A stretch of DNA of 64,000 bases from Hyposmocoma kahamanoa. Lineage: Eukaryota > Arthropoda > Insecta > Lepidoptera > Cosmopterigidae. Shown one piece after another: positions 42,201-55,500 of this stretch. The first letter of the stretch is position 1. Each line of letters starts with the position of its first letter. The stretch is taken from NCBI RefSeq assembly GCF_003589595.1, contig NW_020653200.1, forward strand, positions 8,021,526-8,085,525, given 5' to 3'. The translations under genes and the position numbers were made by a program. The notes under the pieces were generated by a model, which was not told the origin of the DNA, did no database searches, and worked only from the letters and a program-made list of their open reading frames with translations.

Positions 42201-45200
42201 AGTACACAATAGTTATGACTATTTCAAGTTCTTGCTTTGTGGTCATTTCATTACCTATTACTAAGATTTTTATTTAATTCATTTTATTTTATTTTTTTTA
42301 TTCTATTTTATTTTTGTTTTAATTTAGCTTTATTTCTTTTTTAATTTTATTATTGTGTATTTTTGTGTTATGGCGTTTTGTAATAAATGGTTTCAATTCT
42401 ATTCTATTCTATTAAATAACCTTTTGTTTACATATATACGCCAGATTGTCGCAAACAATGAAATTACTGTATCTTTACCATTGACTTACAATTATATGGA
42501 CGTCGGGTCCGCGCTAAAAAGTGTCCGCACTTGTAAGGCGCTAAAATCGTATACAGAGCGCGACACTCCGCTTTAGTCTTCATTTGTTCGACTCATAGCG
42601 CGATACTGCGATGACATTACAATTTAAATTTCGAATAGGTTGACTTGGGACATTTTTTTCGTGGTTTTTGTATTAGACCCGTCGTCCATTTATTTGTAAG
42701 TCAATGATCTTTACATAACTTTACATAAGTTTTGTAGTCCACGTTAATCTAGGTGATACCTAAACCAAGTAAAATTGTTTGCTTGTAGCTTAGATATCCA
42801 AATAGATGATTATAGCGTAATGATTAGACAACATATTTTGTTCAGTAACAATAAATTATAATAAAACTTGAATACTTAATTTTTTTTATAACATCAAGTG
42901 AAGGGACGAGCGTGTTGTGGACCTGATGGTAAGGTATATGCCTGTCCATAACAGTTGCATACCACTAGAGCTTTAAATCGTAAAGGTCTGGGGGGCACTG
43001 CCACTATGCCCGTCACCCTGAGCCCCTAAGTTAACAAGTCTTTTACCAGCACAATTACCTCTCGCAACCGGATCTCTGTAATGTTGACGTTACTGCTTGG
43101 CGGCAAAAATGGGTAAGGTGCTGCCTGGACGAACTCTTTGACAAGGAGCTCTACTGCTATTAATTACAGCATCTTCACTATTTAATCCTTTTAACCAGAA
43201 TTAACAATATTTAACAACATTATCATTAAGTATAAAGTTGATGTAAACAGTAAAGCAGCCGGTAGGCGACACGTGAAACTGAGATTAGCCCGTGATTTAT
43301 TTTAAACCATAATTTTGTGAGTATATTAAAAATATAATCAACGGCACAATCCGCTTTCGCCACGGTTAACGTGTCCACTATGCTCGAGCCAAGCGGGGTG
43401 TCGCGAGCTGATGGCCCGAACCGAATGACTCTCATCCCTTGGAGTACGGGCCGGGCACTGGTGTGGGACGCTACGTGTGTGGATTGCCCCTTCCCATCTT
43501 TAGTACACCAGCCAGCTGGATCCGTAGTTGAGCAGGCGAAAAGAATGTGCTTTACATTCTTTCCGCCTGCTCACCAGGACCTCGGCTCCGACTACCTATT
43601 TACAGCCTTTGGAGTGGGAATCCTTGGCCCGTGAGGTCCCGGTACCCGTCATCTGAACAAAATTTTATTACAAAAATTAATAGATTGTCTGGGAAAGTAA
43701 GGGCCTAAGCTGCCTTGTCCAATGCATTAGCATAGCCATACAAAGAGGAAACGCTGCCAGCATCTTGGGCACCATGCCGCAGGGACACACTTTTATTCAC
43801 ATAAATCAATCCTAATTTTACTTTCTAGTATTTAAGCTTTTATTGTACCTTACCAATATATATTTGAACTTATTGTCTAACAAACACTTTAAAATCTAAA
43901 AATGTGAAGTTGTTCTCAATCAGACAGTTTCAACCGATCGTAAAAATATGCAAAGTATAAATATACATCAATTAGCGATGAACGGCCCACATAAATGTTA
44001 AATGAGTTAATGATTAAAAGTTGCTTCTTACTTGTTTGTCGAAGTTAGCTTACTGAAAACTTAGTTCAATTTCGTTTTCCACTCCAGCAGTAAACGCCAT
44101 TAATATTCATTATTGTTTACGAGTTAGAAGTAATACAACTTCTTCGATGGTCCTAAAGCCAGGGCAGACCCTGAAGCCTCAAATTAACCACATTAACGCA
44201 AAGTAAATAATGCCACCTCATTTTATTTAACCAGTAACAATAAAAGATAAGTATGAAATCTCGTGAAGAATCGTCTTACGCATCTAACTTTCTATTATTA
44301 CGTTGGTTAGTTCATATTTGTATAAACGGATTGAACAGTCGTAGATAGACATTATTAATTGACAGACGCAACGTCTACGAGGCTTAGTTACTGATAAGTT
44401 TTATTACTGGGAAATTATTAACATCACTTGTAGTACTTTGTGTACGTAGCATAATCAAAACGGAGTGCCGTTTAAGCCAGTTAAGACCGCGAGCATTTGC
44501 GTCGGTTATTTATTTTGGGGGCACGTTACGAACCACTCAAGTCGAGGTCTCTCTTCTCTGCGCAATTTACGGCACTGCATAAATATCAATTCCTCTGTTA
44601 TTTGCTATAAATTCACATTCTGACGTTGTGGTTTTGCTGAGTGCGCTACTCAAAACAATATTCTTTCTTTTATTTTTTATTATGTAAATAAAACTATGCT
44701 GTGGGATGTGGGATGTCGAACGTGATAAACTTTACGTACCATTTACTGCATTTCCTATAGCCTATGCTTGTTGTCGATTGTTAGATTGTTATGCATATCG
44801 AAGTGAATGTTTGCGTTTTAATTGAACGGATACATCATATAAAGTGCGTCAGGTGATAGGGACGGAAGATGAAATCGCATGTTCGTCGACTTTACTCTCA
44901 AGTAGATCTTAAATGCATTTACTAGAATTCTCGAAGAACCGCATATATTTTCCAGTGACGTGCAACTGGATAGACGCGACGCGCGGTCTCCGCCACAACC
45001 AACGTTGAATAAATTGAATCTAAAGATATTATCATCTCGATGTGCATCCGAGTCGTATGGAATTTGATCTTCTACTCTTGAATAGGAAATGTTTTGAAAC
45101 GTGGTCAAGAAAATTGTAGTTGAATTTTTCCAGATTTTGGCATGTCATGTGAAATTATTCCTATAATGACCTCATTCTACGGGGCTTTTTAAATGTTAAA

Positions 45201-46474
45201 ACATACAAAGACACTCAAACTTACCCTTTGATGTTTGTTTTGTGTTTACCTTACAAACACAATCTCTAGACCCATCTTATCGCACGTTCATAAAGGAAAA
45301 TTTCTTTACATTTGCCCTAAACCTCTGAACCCTCTTTTTCTGATTGATTTTTCCCAATATATCTCGACTACACCACGGTCTTTAGGTAGCATCATTTATC
45401 ATCATTTTATCTCATGATCTAAAAGGCTAATATAACTATTAAGTCGCATAGTAAGAAACTATGTATTTATTGAAACCAAGCTAAATTTTACCCTAATGTA
45501 GTTATTGGAATTAGTGTCTGACTTTTCACGTTGTGTGTTTGTCAATTGTGATATCAATATAATATAACAACACGTACATAGTTACGTTTGTTTAGGATTA
45601 CATAATGTAAAATCCGAAAAATCATCTACGTTGAAAAAAAGATTACTTTTTGTCGGGAAACAAAAATCATTCACAAGCACAAATATATTGTACGTCCCAA
45701 CAAATCTTTAGCTAACGTCCAGAGTTGATTTGAACGTTCTAAGAAGTCAAATCTAACTAGTCTAAGAGTCGTATTTCAGAACTCTACTCAATGCTCAAGT
45801 CATGACTTGAGTATTGTAGTGAGCACTGAAAATCATACTCAAGTCCTTGCCATTAGAGTCGTATTTCCAGTGCTTGAAATCATACTCAAGTCTGCTCAAA
45901 TCCTGACTTGAGTATTGAGTACAGTTCTGGAATACGACCCTAAATGCCTCAGTGGCCAAACGGTTACCATGACGGACTGCCACACAGACATGCCAGGTTG
46001 TCTCCCGGACCGGGAGAAATATTTGTATATATATTGTGAGTTTGGGTGTAATTTGTGATTTTCTATGTGTGTGTCCATGGCACCCGCATTACAACGTCTC
46101 CCTAGTGCGGGGTTATGTTGAGTGTGTGCGTTATTATTATTATTATATTTATTTTAGACTCTCACATCTTTCATAATTTATTATTATTATTATAAATGTA
46201 TCTGAAAATGAGATTACAACAACAACCTATGGATTAGTATAAGATGTAGAACAAAATTGTTTCCGCACAGTTAATAGTTTCAATCTAAACTTTATCTTAA
46301 TTTAATTAATATAAACTTGATTTATATAATTTCGAACACATTCATACTCGATCGCCTTACCAGCACACCATTACTTGTCTAATCATATTTCAGTTTCATC
46401 GTTATCGCACACTCACATCCTCCCACATAATTACATGCACAACAATCACCCACCTTCATTACACACACACACAC

Positions 46475-46511
<37 letters not shown>

Positions 46512-49500
46512 TGCACGCATGCACGCAATGATAATTTAGTAATCGCAATTCTTAATTTACAAGTACATAATTCTAAGTTACAAATTTGTATTTTCCAAGG
46601 GGTGGAGTCCTGGTGACCTGAAACCTGAAATACGTCTAGTTTAGGCACCAGTCTCCCACAATATAATTCTTTCTTTTTCTTTTTTTTTATGTATAGTGCT
46701 TGTTATTGTGCCTATATTGTGGTGAGAAAATATAAAACTAATTATTATTATACTGACTGAGCCAATGAATATTTATTCTATTCAAATTAAAATTTGGTTA
46801 TGATCATAAGCAGCTGTTGTTAAAAGAAAGAACAGTAATATCATTTAATGCAATTTTAGTACCAAGGAAGCCTTGCAATTCTGCAAGAACACGTAAAACT
46901 TTACTGGCGAGTCGGGAGCGCGAAGAGAAAATGGACACAAACCGCGCTGTATAATAATAAGTGCAACCATTTGAAAAATCTTTTTTCAAATATCAAACAA
47001 CAATCATTAGAAATTACGATTATTAGAAATAAATATAGTATTGCTTCAATAACTTGGATGCATATACAGAAGTAGTAAGTAAATCTTTAAAACTAAATAA
47101 CTGTAACGGCAATATTAATACAATAAATACATCCACCGAAAGATAATAAGACAATAACTCAGTGGATTAACTTTTTCATTTACTTTGTTATTATAAACTC
47201 TTTTCAGACTCGGGGTTTGGCGGATAGTCCTGACGGGAAAGTCGATAGGTTAATACTGGTAGATGTTAGATAACGTGTAGCTTATAAATCGAAACAAGTT
47301 TCATAACTCCCACGTACACGATTGCAGGGCGCGAATGAGGTGTTCACCTCCTGCACTATAAATATTATTTTTAAACCTAGTGCGAAAGCTCTGGGACTTT
47401 GTAATAAAGATCTATTACATTACTTTAAATTGAATTTGCTTCTAACATAGTCTTGGATTTTTTTTTCAACGATCCCAAGTTACCTAAAGTAAAAACATTG
47501 TTATGCACCATTCAAATGTGGTAATTACAAGGAGAGAAAAATTTCGAATTTCGATTTAACATTAATTAATACAAAAAAGTAAAATAAAATATTGAAGCGG
47601 ATTAAAAATAAATCTGGCGTCATTCCATTGGTGATAGCACCCCGTTAAAGCGGCTGCAGAGACTATTAGCGGCAGCCCCCGGTTTCAGCCACAATCTCTT
47701 TCGTGTCGACATTTTATTATCGGAGGAGTCAGCTCCGCTGTAATCCAGGCGAGCGGTACAATTTACGATTTATAAAACCACCATTTCTGTTGTAAAGCAA
47801 AACGATAAAGAGAATGTAGTAAGCCGGCTCGACTTCAGCGTTCACCCCGTTCGCTGTCCCCTCTTTATCTTAATATTCGTTGATATTAAAAAGTTAATCC
47901 GAAGAACAACCTCCTCGGTTCTGTTATCTCAGGCACGAGGAAAAAATCTAGGTATTGTTTCATTTATTAGAAGACTTTGGTGTTTTTGTCCAGCGCGATT
48001 GTCTGGCATAATTTTATACTATTCAGTATTATTACACAATAAGATGGGGAGAAAGCTCGGATGACCAAGGAGCGGATAGTTTAAAAGGGGTTGTAAACGT
48101 TATATCCGTAATGCGAAGGAGTGGAAAAAGAAAGGGAAAACCCCTGACCAGAAATGCGATACTTATAAATTCTAATGATTTTTTTTTTGTTATGTAACAT
48201 CTTTATGGTATCCGAAGACTAATCAAGACGATGTATCTATGGACGACTTACTTACCATCATGAGAGTCGTACATGAAGATAATTTCCGTCCATCCATAGT
48301 GCACAATAGTATCAACGATGGCTTTGTGGTAATCAGGCCTCATGCTTACTGCATGGTCGATAAGCCCCGATGAGGGAGGTATGACCTAGATAAAATAATA
48401 TATGTTGACAATAACAGTGATAGCCTAGCTGAGAGAATGTTAGTCTCCTACGTGAGAGGCTCTGGAGTCGCAAGAAAATAATATCAAAGTATAAAAATAT
48501 TGAGAGATAGATTTGATAAACGAAAATCTTTTTTAATATAACATTGGAATAAAATTCTAGATATTAATAATTATACGTTAAATAAAGTGTGAATATAGAT
48601 CCAAGGCGTTAATCTTTACAAATCGTTTTCGTCAATTTTAACACAGAATGGAATCAGAGTAATGAATGTCAGCAAATACAACAGACACTCCTTTGGGAAG
48701 ACTTTCCTAGCGTCCATTTATATTCATCAAACCGCCGGACTTCGTTGGCGTTTGTCACGAAAAAAAGTGTTTTAACGAATTTTTTCTCATGCTATACTTT
48801 TTATTCGATAGCTATGCACTTAGTTTATTAGCTGAGAGTGTAAAGTGATATTACGTATAAGACAAATCAAAATTTCAGCGTCTCTTGCCGCTTGCTTGTC
48901 AATTTACCATACGTTTACCTCTCTACTTAAACGGTTACATATATTTTTATGAATGTTAACACCTGTGTTCATGTGTTGCCTGCGTAATGTTAGATATGCT
49001 TTATTTCTGCTTTCATTCACAAATAAGAACGAGCGCAACACTCAAACCAATTTACATAAAAGCTTCTCTGGACTGTCCATGATAACGTCATAACATATGA
49101 ACCATTCATGAACTAATTAAATTTATAAATAATTTTAATACATTATGAAATGAAATGGATATTCAGAGTATTTATTTCAGAATATTAATATAATTGAATT
49201 AATATTGAACTGGTAGATACCATATATTATTAAATTAATAAGTGTATCGAGGGAGAGCTTTAAGGCTTAGTCTTCCCACAGCATCGTATAATGTTACTGT
49301 GTAGTGTTGTTAATAACGAATATTTTTTACAAAATACCAAAGTACAATATTCAAGCATAAAAATTCTACAACTCACCTTTTCAGGAAACCACGGAGTAAC
49401 GAAAGGCATTTGAAAGGTGTTGGTGTAGGAATGTAGGGTGTCGAACGACTCCGGCGTGACCGCACCCAGCATGGCGAACACTCCGCGGGCAAATTGGTTG

Positions 49501-52500
49501 CACACTGTACCAATGAAAAAGTTAGAAGTTAAGTAATAGTTTAGAAACAAAATATTATATTGTTTTAGCCAGTATAACGTTTCTCCCTTTATTTCTAACT
49601 TTTATAATACACGTATCGTGTTTTATCACAAAAGGGCAATGCAAATTACTAGACGGTCATTATAAATACGTTGCGGAATTGTTGCTTTCAGAGCACAAAT
49701 ACAAATAATATAACGGCTGACTAAATGTAAATTAACGAAATAAGTACATTTAAGGAGCTAACGTAGGAAGGAATACTGGAAGATAACGGCCGCGAAGCAC
49801 GTTTTCTGATCAAATCAACATTGTTCTTAAAAAGTCTGGAGTGCGTAGTAAGAAGAATAAGAAAACTTAAGAAAAGAGCGATGTTAAGTGAAGCAATACA
49901 GGTTTCTGCAATGTCCATAGTCGTAGGCAGAGACCAATGGGAAGCCAAGAGCGTAATATGTAAAGAACAATCTAGAAAATCTTTACGAATTAAGAGTTAA
50001 CTAACCAAACTAACTCAATTAAACAACTAATCGGTTTTAAACAAAATTAAAGTCCATGGCTTTGAAATATAAAAAAATAAAACTGAAGGCGAAGACGGAT
50101 TAAATAAGATGATTCACTTTATTTTCAAGTTCATTAAATTTAGCTCCACTGACAGGCTTTTAAGGTAATTGCGTTAGAGTGCAATTACTCAATTAGAGGT
50201 GTGCTGCCGTCTTCGTGTAATATTGAAAATGAATTCATATAAAGCGGCCCGAGTAGGTTTTTCTAATGGCTATACGAGTATTCCTAACCACGGTGGAAGA
50301 ATTACACTATAACAACGTTTTAAGGAGAAATGAGACCCAGAATAGAGTTTTGACGTATTTCGACCACATGCAAAATTGCTTTTCGAAATTATAAAATACG
50401 AGTTCTACTTGTTTATAATTTATAACAAAAACAAAAGATACCAGTAGTGAACTAAGGGACCTGTAACATGATTGACTAAAATTCAATAAAAAATTACAAT
50501 ATTCCGTTAAATTATAATTTTCTACTACGTTCACAGATACAAAAAAAATCGGCTTCATTAGGTTGTTGTTACAGATATATCACTGAAATGTTCTCGCCAG
50601 TGGTTCATAACAAATATATCAAGAGACAATGAGCTTATTTTACAATAATAGAGTATTTTATTTCCAAAAGGCAAATATTTAAATATCGTACCATGAAATT
50701 CTCCGCGTCTACCTCACACCCTTCGCAGCCTACGCAACTGCAATACCGTTTCGCCTTAACCATCTTGGTTAGACTGCGAACTCCGTGGTCGAGTGGGGTT
50801 TGCACATCAGATTTCATGGTACCATGGTCTCGAGTTCGATCCCCGGCCAGGTCAATGTGGAAACTAACTTTTCTATATTGTCTTGAGTCTAGGTGTTTGT
50901 GGTACCATCGTGGTTTCTGATTTCCGTAACATAACGAATGTGAACTGGCAACCGGTACTATCTCGATTTTGACAACTTTACAGGATGAAGAAAAAATGAT
51001 TTATATAGCATCTGATTTATTAAGTAAAAATACGTAGTACGTACATACATGTGTAATAAAAATATTTAAAAACTTCGTATTTTTATTTAATAAACCAGAT
51101 GCTATATAAATAACGCAATCAATTTTTTTCTTCACCTGTAAAGTTGTCAAAATTTTTTTTTTTTTTTTTTATACCTGACAGGCAAATGACTCCACTCCAC
51201 CTGATGTTAAGTGGAAAGTGGTATCCAAACGCGAAGGAACCTAGTGCAGCGATGGAATCCTCACTGCACTAGCCGCCTCCACCCTGCCTGCCTACAATTG
51301 TAATAGTACTGATTGCTAGCCCACAGTCGATACTTATCGCTTTTGTTATTATTAGCTACTATGATGTAGTCTAATATTTACACTACACAACACTACAACT
51401 ACTTCGGTGGCCGAACGGTTACCATGCTGCTATGCCACGCAGAGGTCCCGGGTTCGTTTCCCGGGCCGGAAGAAATATTTGTATGGCTTACATTTATTTC
51501 TCTCATGAATTTAGGTGTAATTTGTGGTTGTGCATGCGTGTGTCCATGGCACCCGCGATACAGTGTTTTCCTAGTGCGGGGCTATGTGATTATGCGTTAA
51601 AAAATAAAAAAATAAAAACAATATTAAAACAAAAAAGCAAAAATTTATTCTCGTACATTGAATGGGGATGATACAAATATTGACAAACGCTATTCCATTG
51701 AAATATGAATTATTTACCAATTTCATTATTAAGTGTTTCATACACTTCATAGGTATTTCATAGTCGCATCTCATCCATGGGAATTAATATTGGACTCGAA
51801 ATTGAAATGATGCATTGATGGAAACGCTCTCCATTATTTATTAGACAAAGGCTCGCTTAATCAAATAATAATTTGCATATCACAGATGGTATAGCATGGC
51901 ATTTAGTACTTACTGGATTATACCCCAACAACGCAACATACGTAATTTATTACACTAAATCTTGAATTATCTTAATATACATGTAAGCTGTCCTTGTCTT
52001 CCGAAGAGATACGTAGTGAGTACCTCACAGGCTTCTGATTTCTAATAGATTGCTATAAACTTAATTCGATTACTCGGTAGACGACTACTCAATTCCAGGA
52101 AATATTTTTTTAAAAGCAATCGTATAATAAAAATTGAGGAAAAATGTATTATAGGCTAGAAGCAATCTTTCAGATTAAAAAGCAATATAGGGATGTGGTA
52201 CTATGTGGCAAATTATAGTATATAAATTAGGTAAGTGTAGTTTTAATAATAATAATAAAGAATTAATTTTTCTCCACAAACATTATAATAGTTTCGATGA
52301 AAATGCACTCATCGTTATATTTACAAACCTTTTTCAGAGACAGATTGAAAGTGTTTTAATTTAAAGAAGTAACTGCTACATCGAGAATATAACCAGAAAT
52401 AGAGACGAAATATCATTAGTTTGTTTGAAAACTATATTGCCAAATCATTACGGTGACAACTGCGCTCCGATTGGCCAGCCCGAATTCGAAACAATTGACG

Positions 52501-55500
52501 GGTTTCATCAATTGTTTCACTTCAATGTGATTCCGTTTGTTTTGTAATTAGATGTTGTTGTTTTTCCCACACCACCGAATAGAACAGCCCCCCATTGTTA
52601 GAGATATTATCTTTATTACAATAAATACATAATATTTTCCTAACATACGGAGACATGTGTACGTCCTTAGTGTTAAGGTCAGTTGTTGGGACTGTACTAT
52701 TTCAGCTTTCTAATTTGTGATTTCAGCGCAAACGAGAGTTGATATTTAAAAGTGATAAAAGGCCCATTTACCTGATGAGTTGCTATTGATGGATGGCCCC
52801 TATTTCGCCTCTATTTCTGGTTATATACTTGATGAGCCGCTGTTACCAAATTACCTCAAAACAAATCGCATCCTTGTGTGATAGGGCCATAATGACAACT
52901 TGACAGGCAGTGTTTCACATACACATAAATTGTTTCATGTAGTTCGTATTATGTTTAAGCGATAAAAGCACGTATGATGTATGATCGCATGTTGCTTTAT
53001 TATAGTGGGAGTAGTCGAAATAAAGCTGTGGCAGCCGTAACGGCTTGACATACCGCCTCTCAAGCAGAGGTCCTTGGTTCGAATCCGGGCTCGCATCTCT
53101 GAGTTTCTCGGAATGTATGTGCGAAATTTGATCTATTCGGTGAAGGAAAATATTGTGATGATACGTGCGTGTCAAAGAAGGTTCACAAGCGTCAGACAGA
53201 AGCGGAAAACGTGTGAAGTCCCCAACCCGCATTTGGACAGCTCACTCGGTCTATGGCCGAAACCCTCGCCTGAGAGGAGAACCGTACCCAGAAGTGAGAC
53301 GTATAAATGGGACAACGTGATGACATATGATACTTTCATGAGTCCTCTCGAAAAGATTTTGTAAACAACGTCCAACTTCAAGGGGCGCACGAGGCCGGAA
53401 AGTGCACGTCATTAGAGCGCCCGTTGGCTTGGGCGTCTGCGGTCGCCGCTCATCCTCTTTCACGGGCAATTTGCTTTTGTTTCTCATTTAATTTCCGAGT
53501 CTGTATTTTTATACTTATTATTCTCATCTTCCAAGAGACAAAATATGTTGGTATTTCTATCTGTACAGACATATTTTTCAGTCAACAAAACAAGATAAGC
53601 GGGAGACTGTCGCACAATGAAAAAGATGATCCCCGTGATAGCGTTAACATTGTGATAATAAATGTGGAGGCTTCCATGAGCTGTGCCCCTATCTCACTTG
53701 TCCATCTTTGCGCAAAACGAGCAATGTTTCTAGGGTTCCGACCTTAAAATGAAAAACATAACCCTCATGTAATCATATCAAAGATCATAGAATATCAATC
53801 ATGCGGCTGTCCGTCCGTCTGTTTTAGACATAGTTCTCAAGAAATGTCAGACTTTTAAAAGCTTGGAACTTAGTATGGCAATACATTGTCTTGATCTCCT
53901 TGTGAAATGGAAGAGCCCGGAGCTCATTATAATTACATAACAATGATTTTATAAATAATAAGAAGATTTTAAAAGTATACGGGATTTATTTTCTAATAAT
54001 ATATGACAGAATTTAAAACCAAGTTTACAAAAGTGGTACATACGGACACCTGGCAGTCTATGAGATGGTCCAGAGTGTCCGTGGTAATTAAAAAATATTT
54101 AGGGGTGCGCGAGAAACTATCGATATTCCTTTACTAATTACAAATGTGTTTATTACGTACAATTGTTTATTCACAGAGAACAGAACAAAATTCATAAAAG
54201 TTAATTCACTTGGAGGTTCATGATTGAGTTTTTCTTATGGTAAGAGGTCTATGACCGGAATTAATCTGAGAGTAAGCTCTATATAAGGTATGAAAAAATA
54301 TGATTTGTACATTTTTAACCAAACGACATGTCTCCAAAAATTGAAAGATAATTCCAAATAGCAAAGATAAAAAGTAACAAATCAGCACAGCCAATTTCGT
54401 GTTAAGGCTAGAACGAAAGTGACATTCTTTGGACCAATGAGGTTATACAAAAATTCAGACTCTCATGCAAACAGTCCAAATCGCACTTAGCGGGTCCATC
54501 TGAATTATACATATATTGTATCAACAATAAATGTGTGCTTTTGGGTACAGCAAACTTCTTAAGCGTTATGTATTTCAACACATACAGTCTCCAGTCTTTG
54601 AAATAATTACCATTTTTTGTTATTTATGTTGAACAGTGTGTGCACCAAGTTTCATTTTAATAGGATCATAAAATGTATACAATTTTCCAACACAAATTTC
54701 AAAATTCCGTTTCACTCTTTGACTCGATAATAAATTCTGGGCAAGCTCGTTCCGTCGTAGACCCTATTTTTCTCCAGTTTAAATAATATGGAAAAAAAAT
54801 TGTATATAGCGCTAATTAAATGTGCATTTATCATTATAGTTGACAACACAGTCATGCAACAGTTGAATCTTACGATCAAAACAAATGAACCCGACACAAG
54901 CTAAGAATAAGTTGTTAATATTGGGGCACAGAAAAAACCTACATATTTATAATATTTCAAACACACTATAGGTACAAACAATTCTTAGATTTTATTTGAA
55001 CATTCCGCCTGCAAATAAGGATTCTACTATTTCGTATTCCCTTGCTGAAAACTGAGGATGTTCGTGCTACCAAATTTAAATTCTTTGAGGGTCCGCACTC
55101 GCTCCAATACCGATCAAAGAGATGAGACAAACTGGCACTCGTACAATATTCTGGTCACGCTATCTACTGATGACACTTGCTTTAAGACTCTTCTCCTCTG
55201 CCAAAACAATGGCACTGCCTGGCGTACAGCTTTAATTTCACTGCAAAGACACTGACACTATTTGATAAGGTATTCAAAATGTAATTTATATTTAGTTCTA
55301 TCTCTTAGCACCTGCTGATACACATAGACTCTCACTATCACACTAACAATAGTAACGTAAATAATTATTAATGCGAATATTTTATGTTTGTATTGATCGC
55401 TAAAGTGCTCTCCTAATTAACTTACTAATGTAAATTAAACTGCTCTTAATGGCGATGAACCCATAAAAGTTTACAACATTTATTACAACGTCGCTGAAAA

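Noticed and set aside
46379..46648. 89-codon minus-strand frame with repeated CVRA
   Set aside because: It is a translation of the CACG microsatellite at a LINE end.
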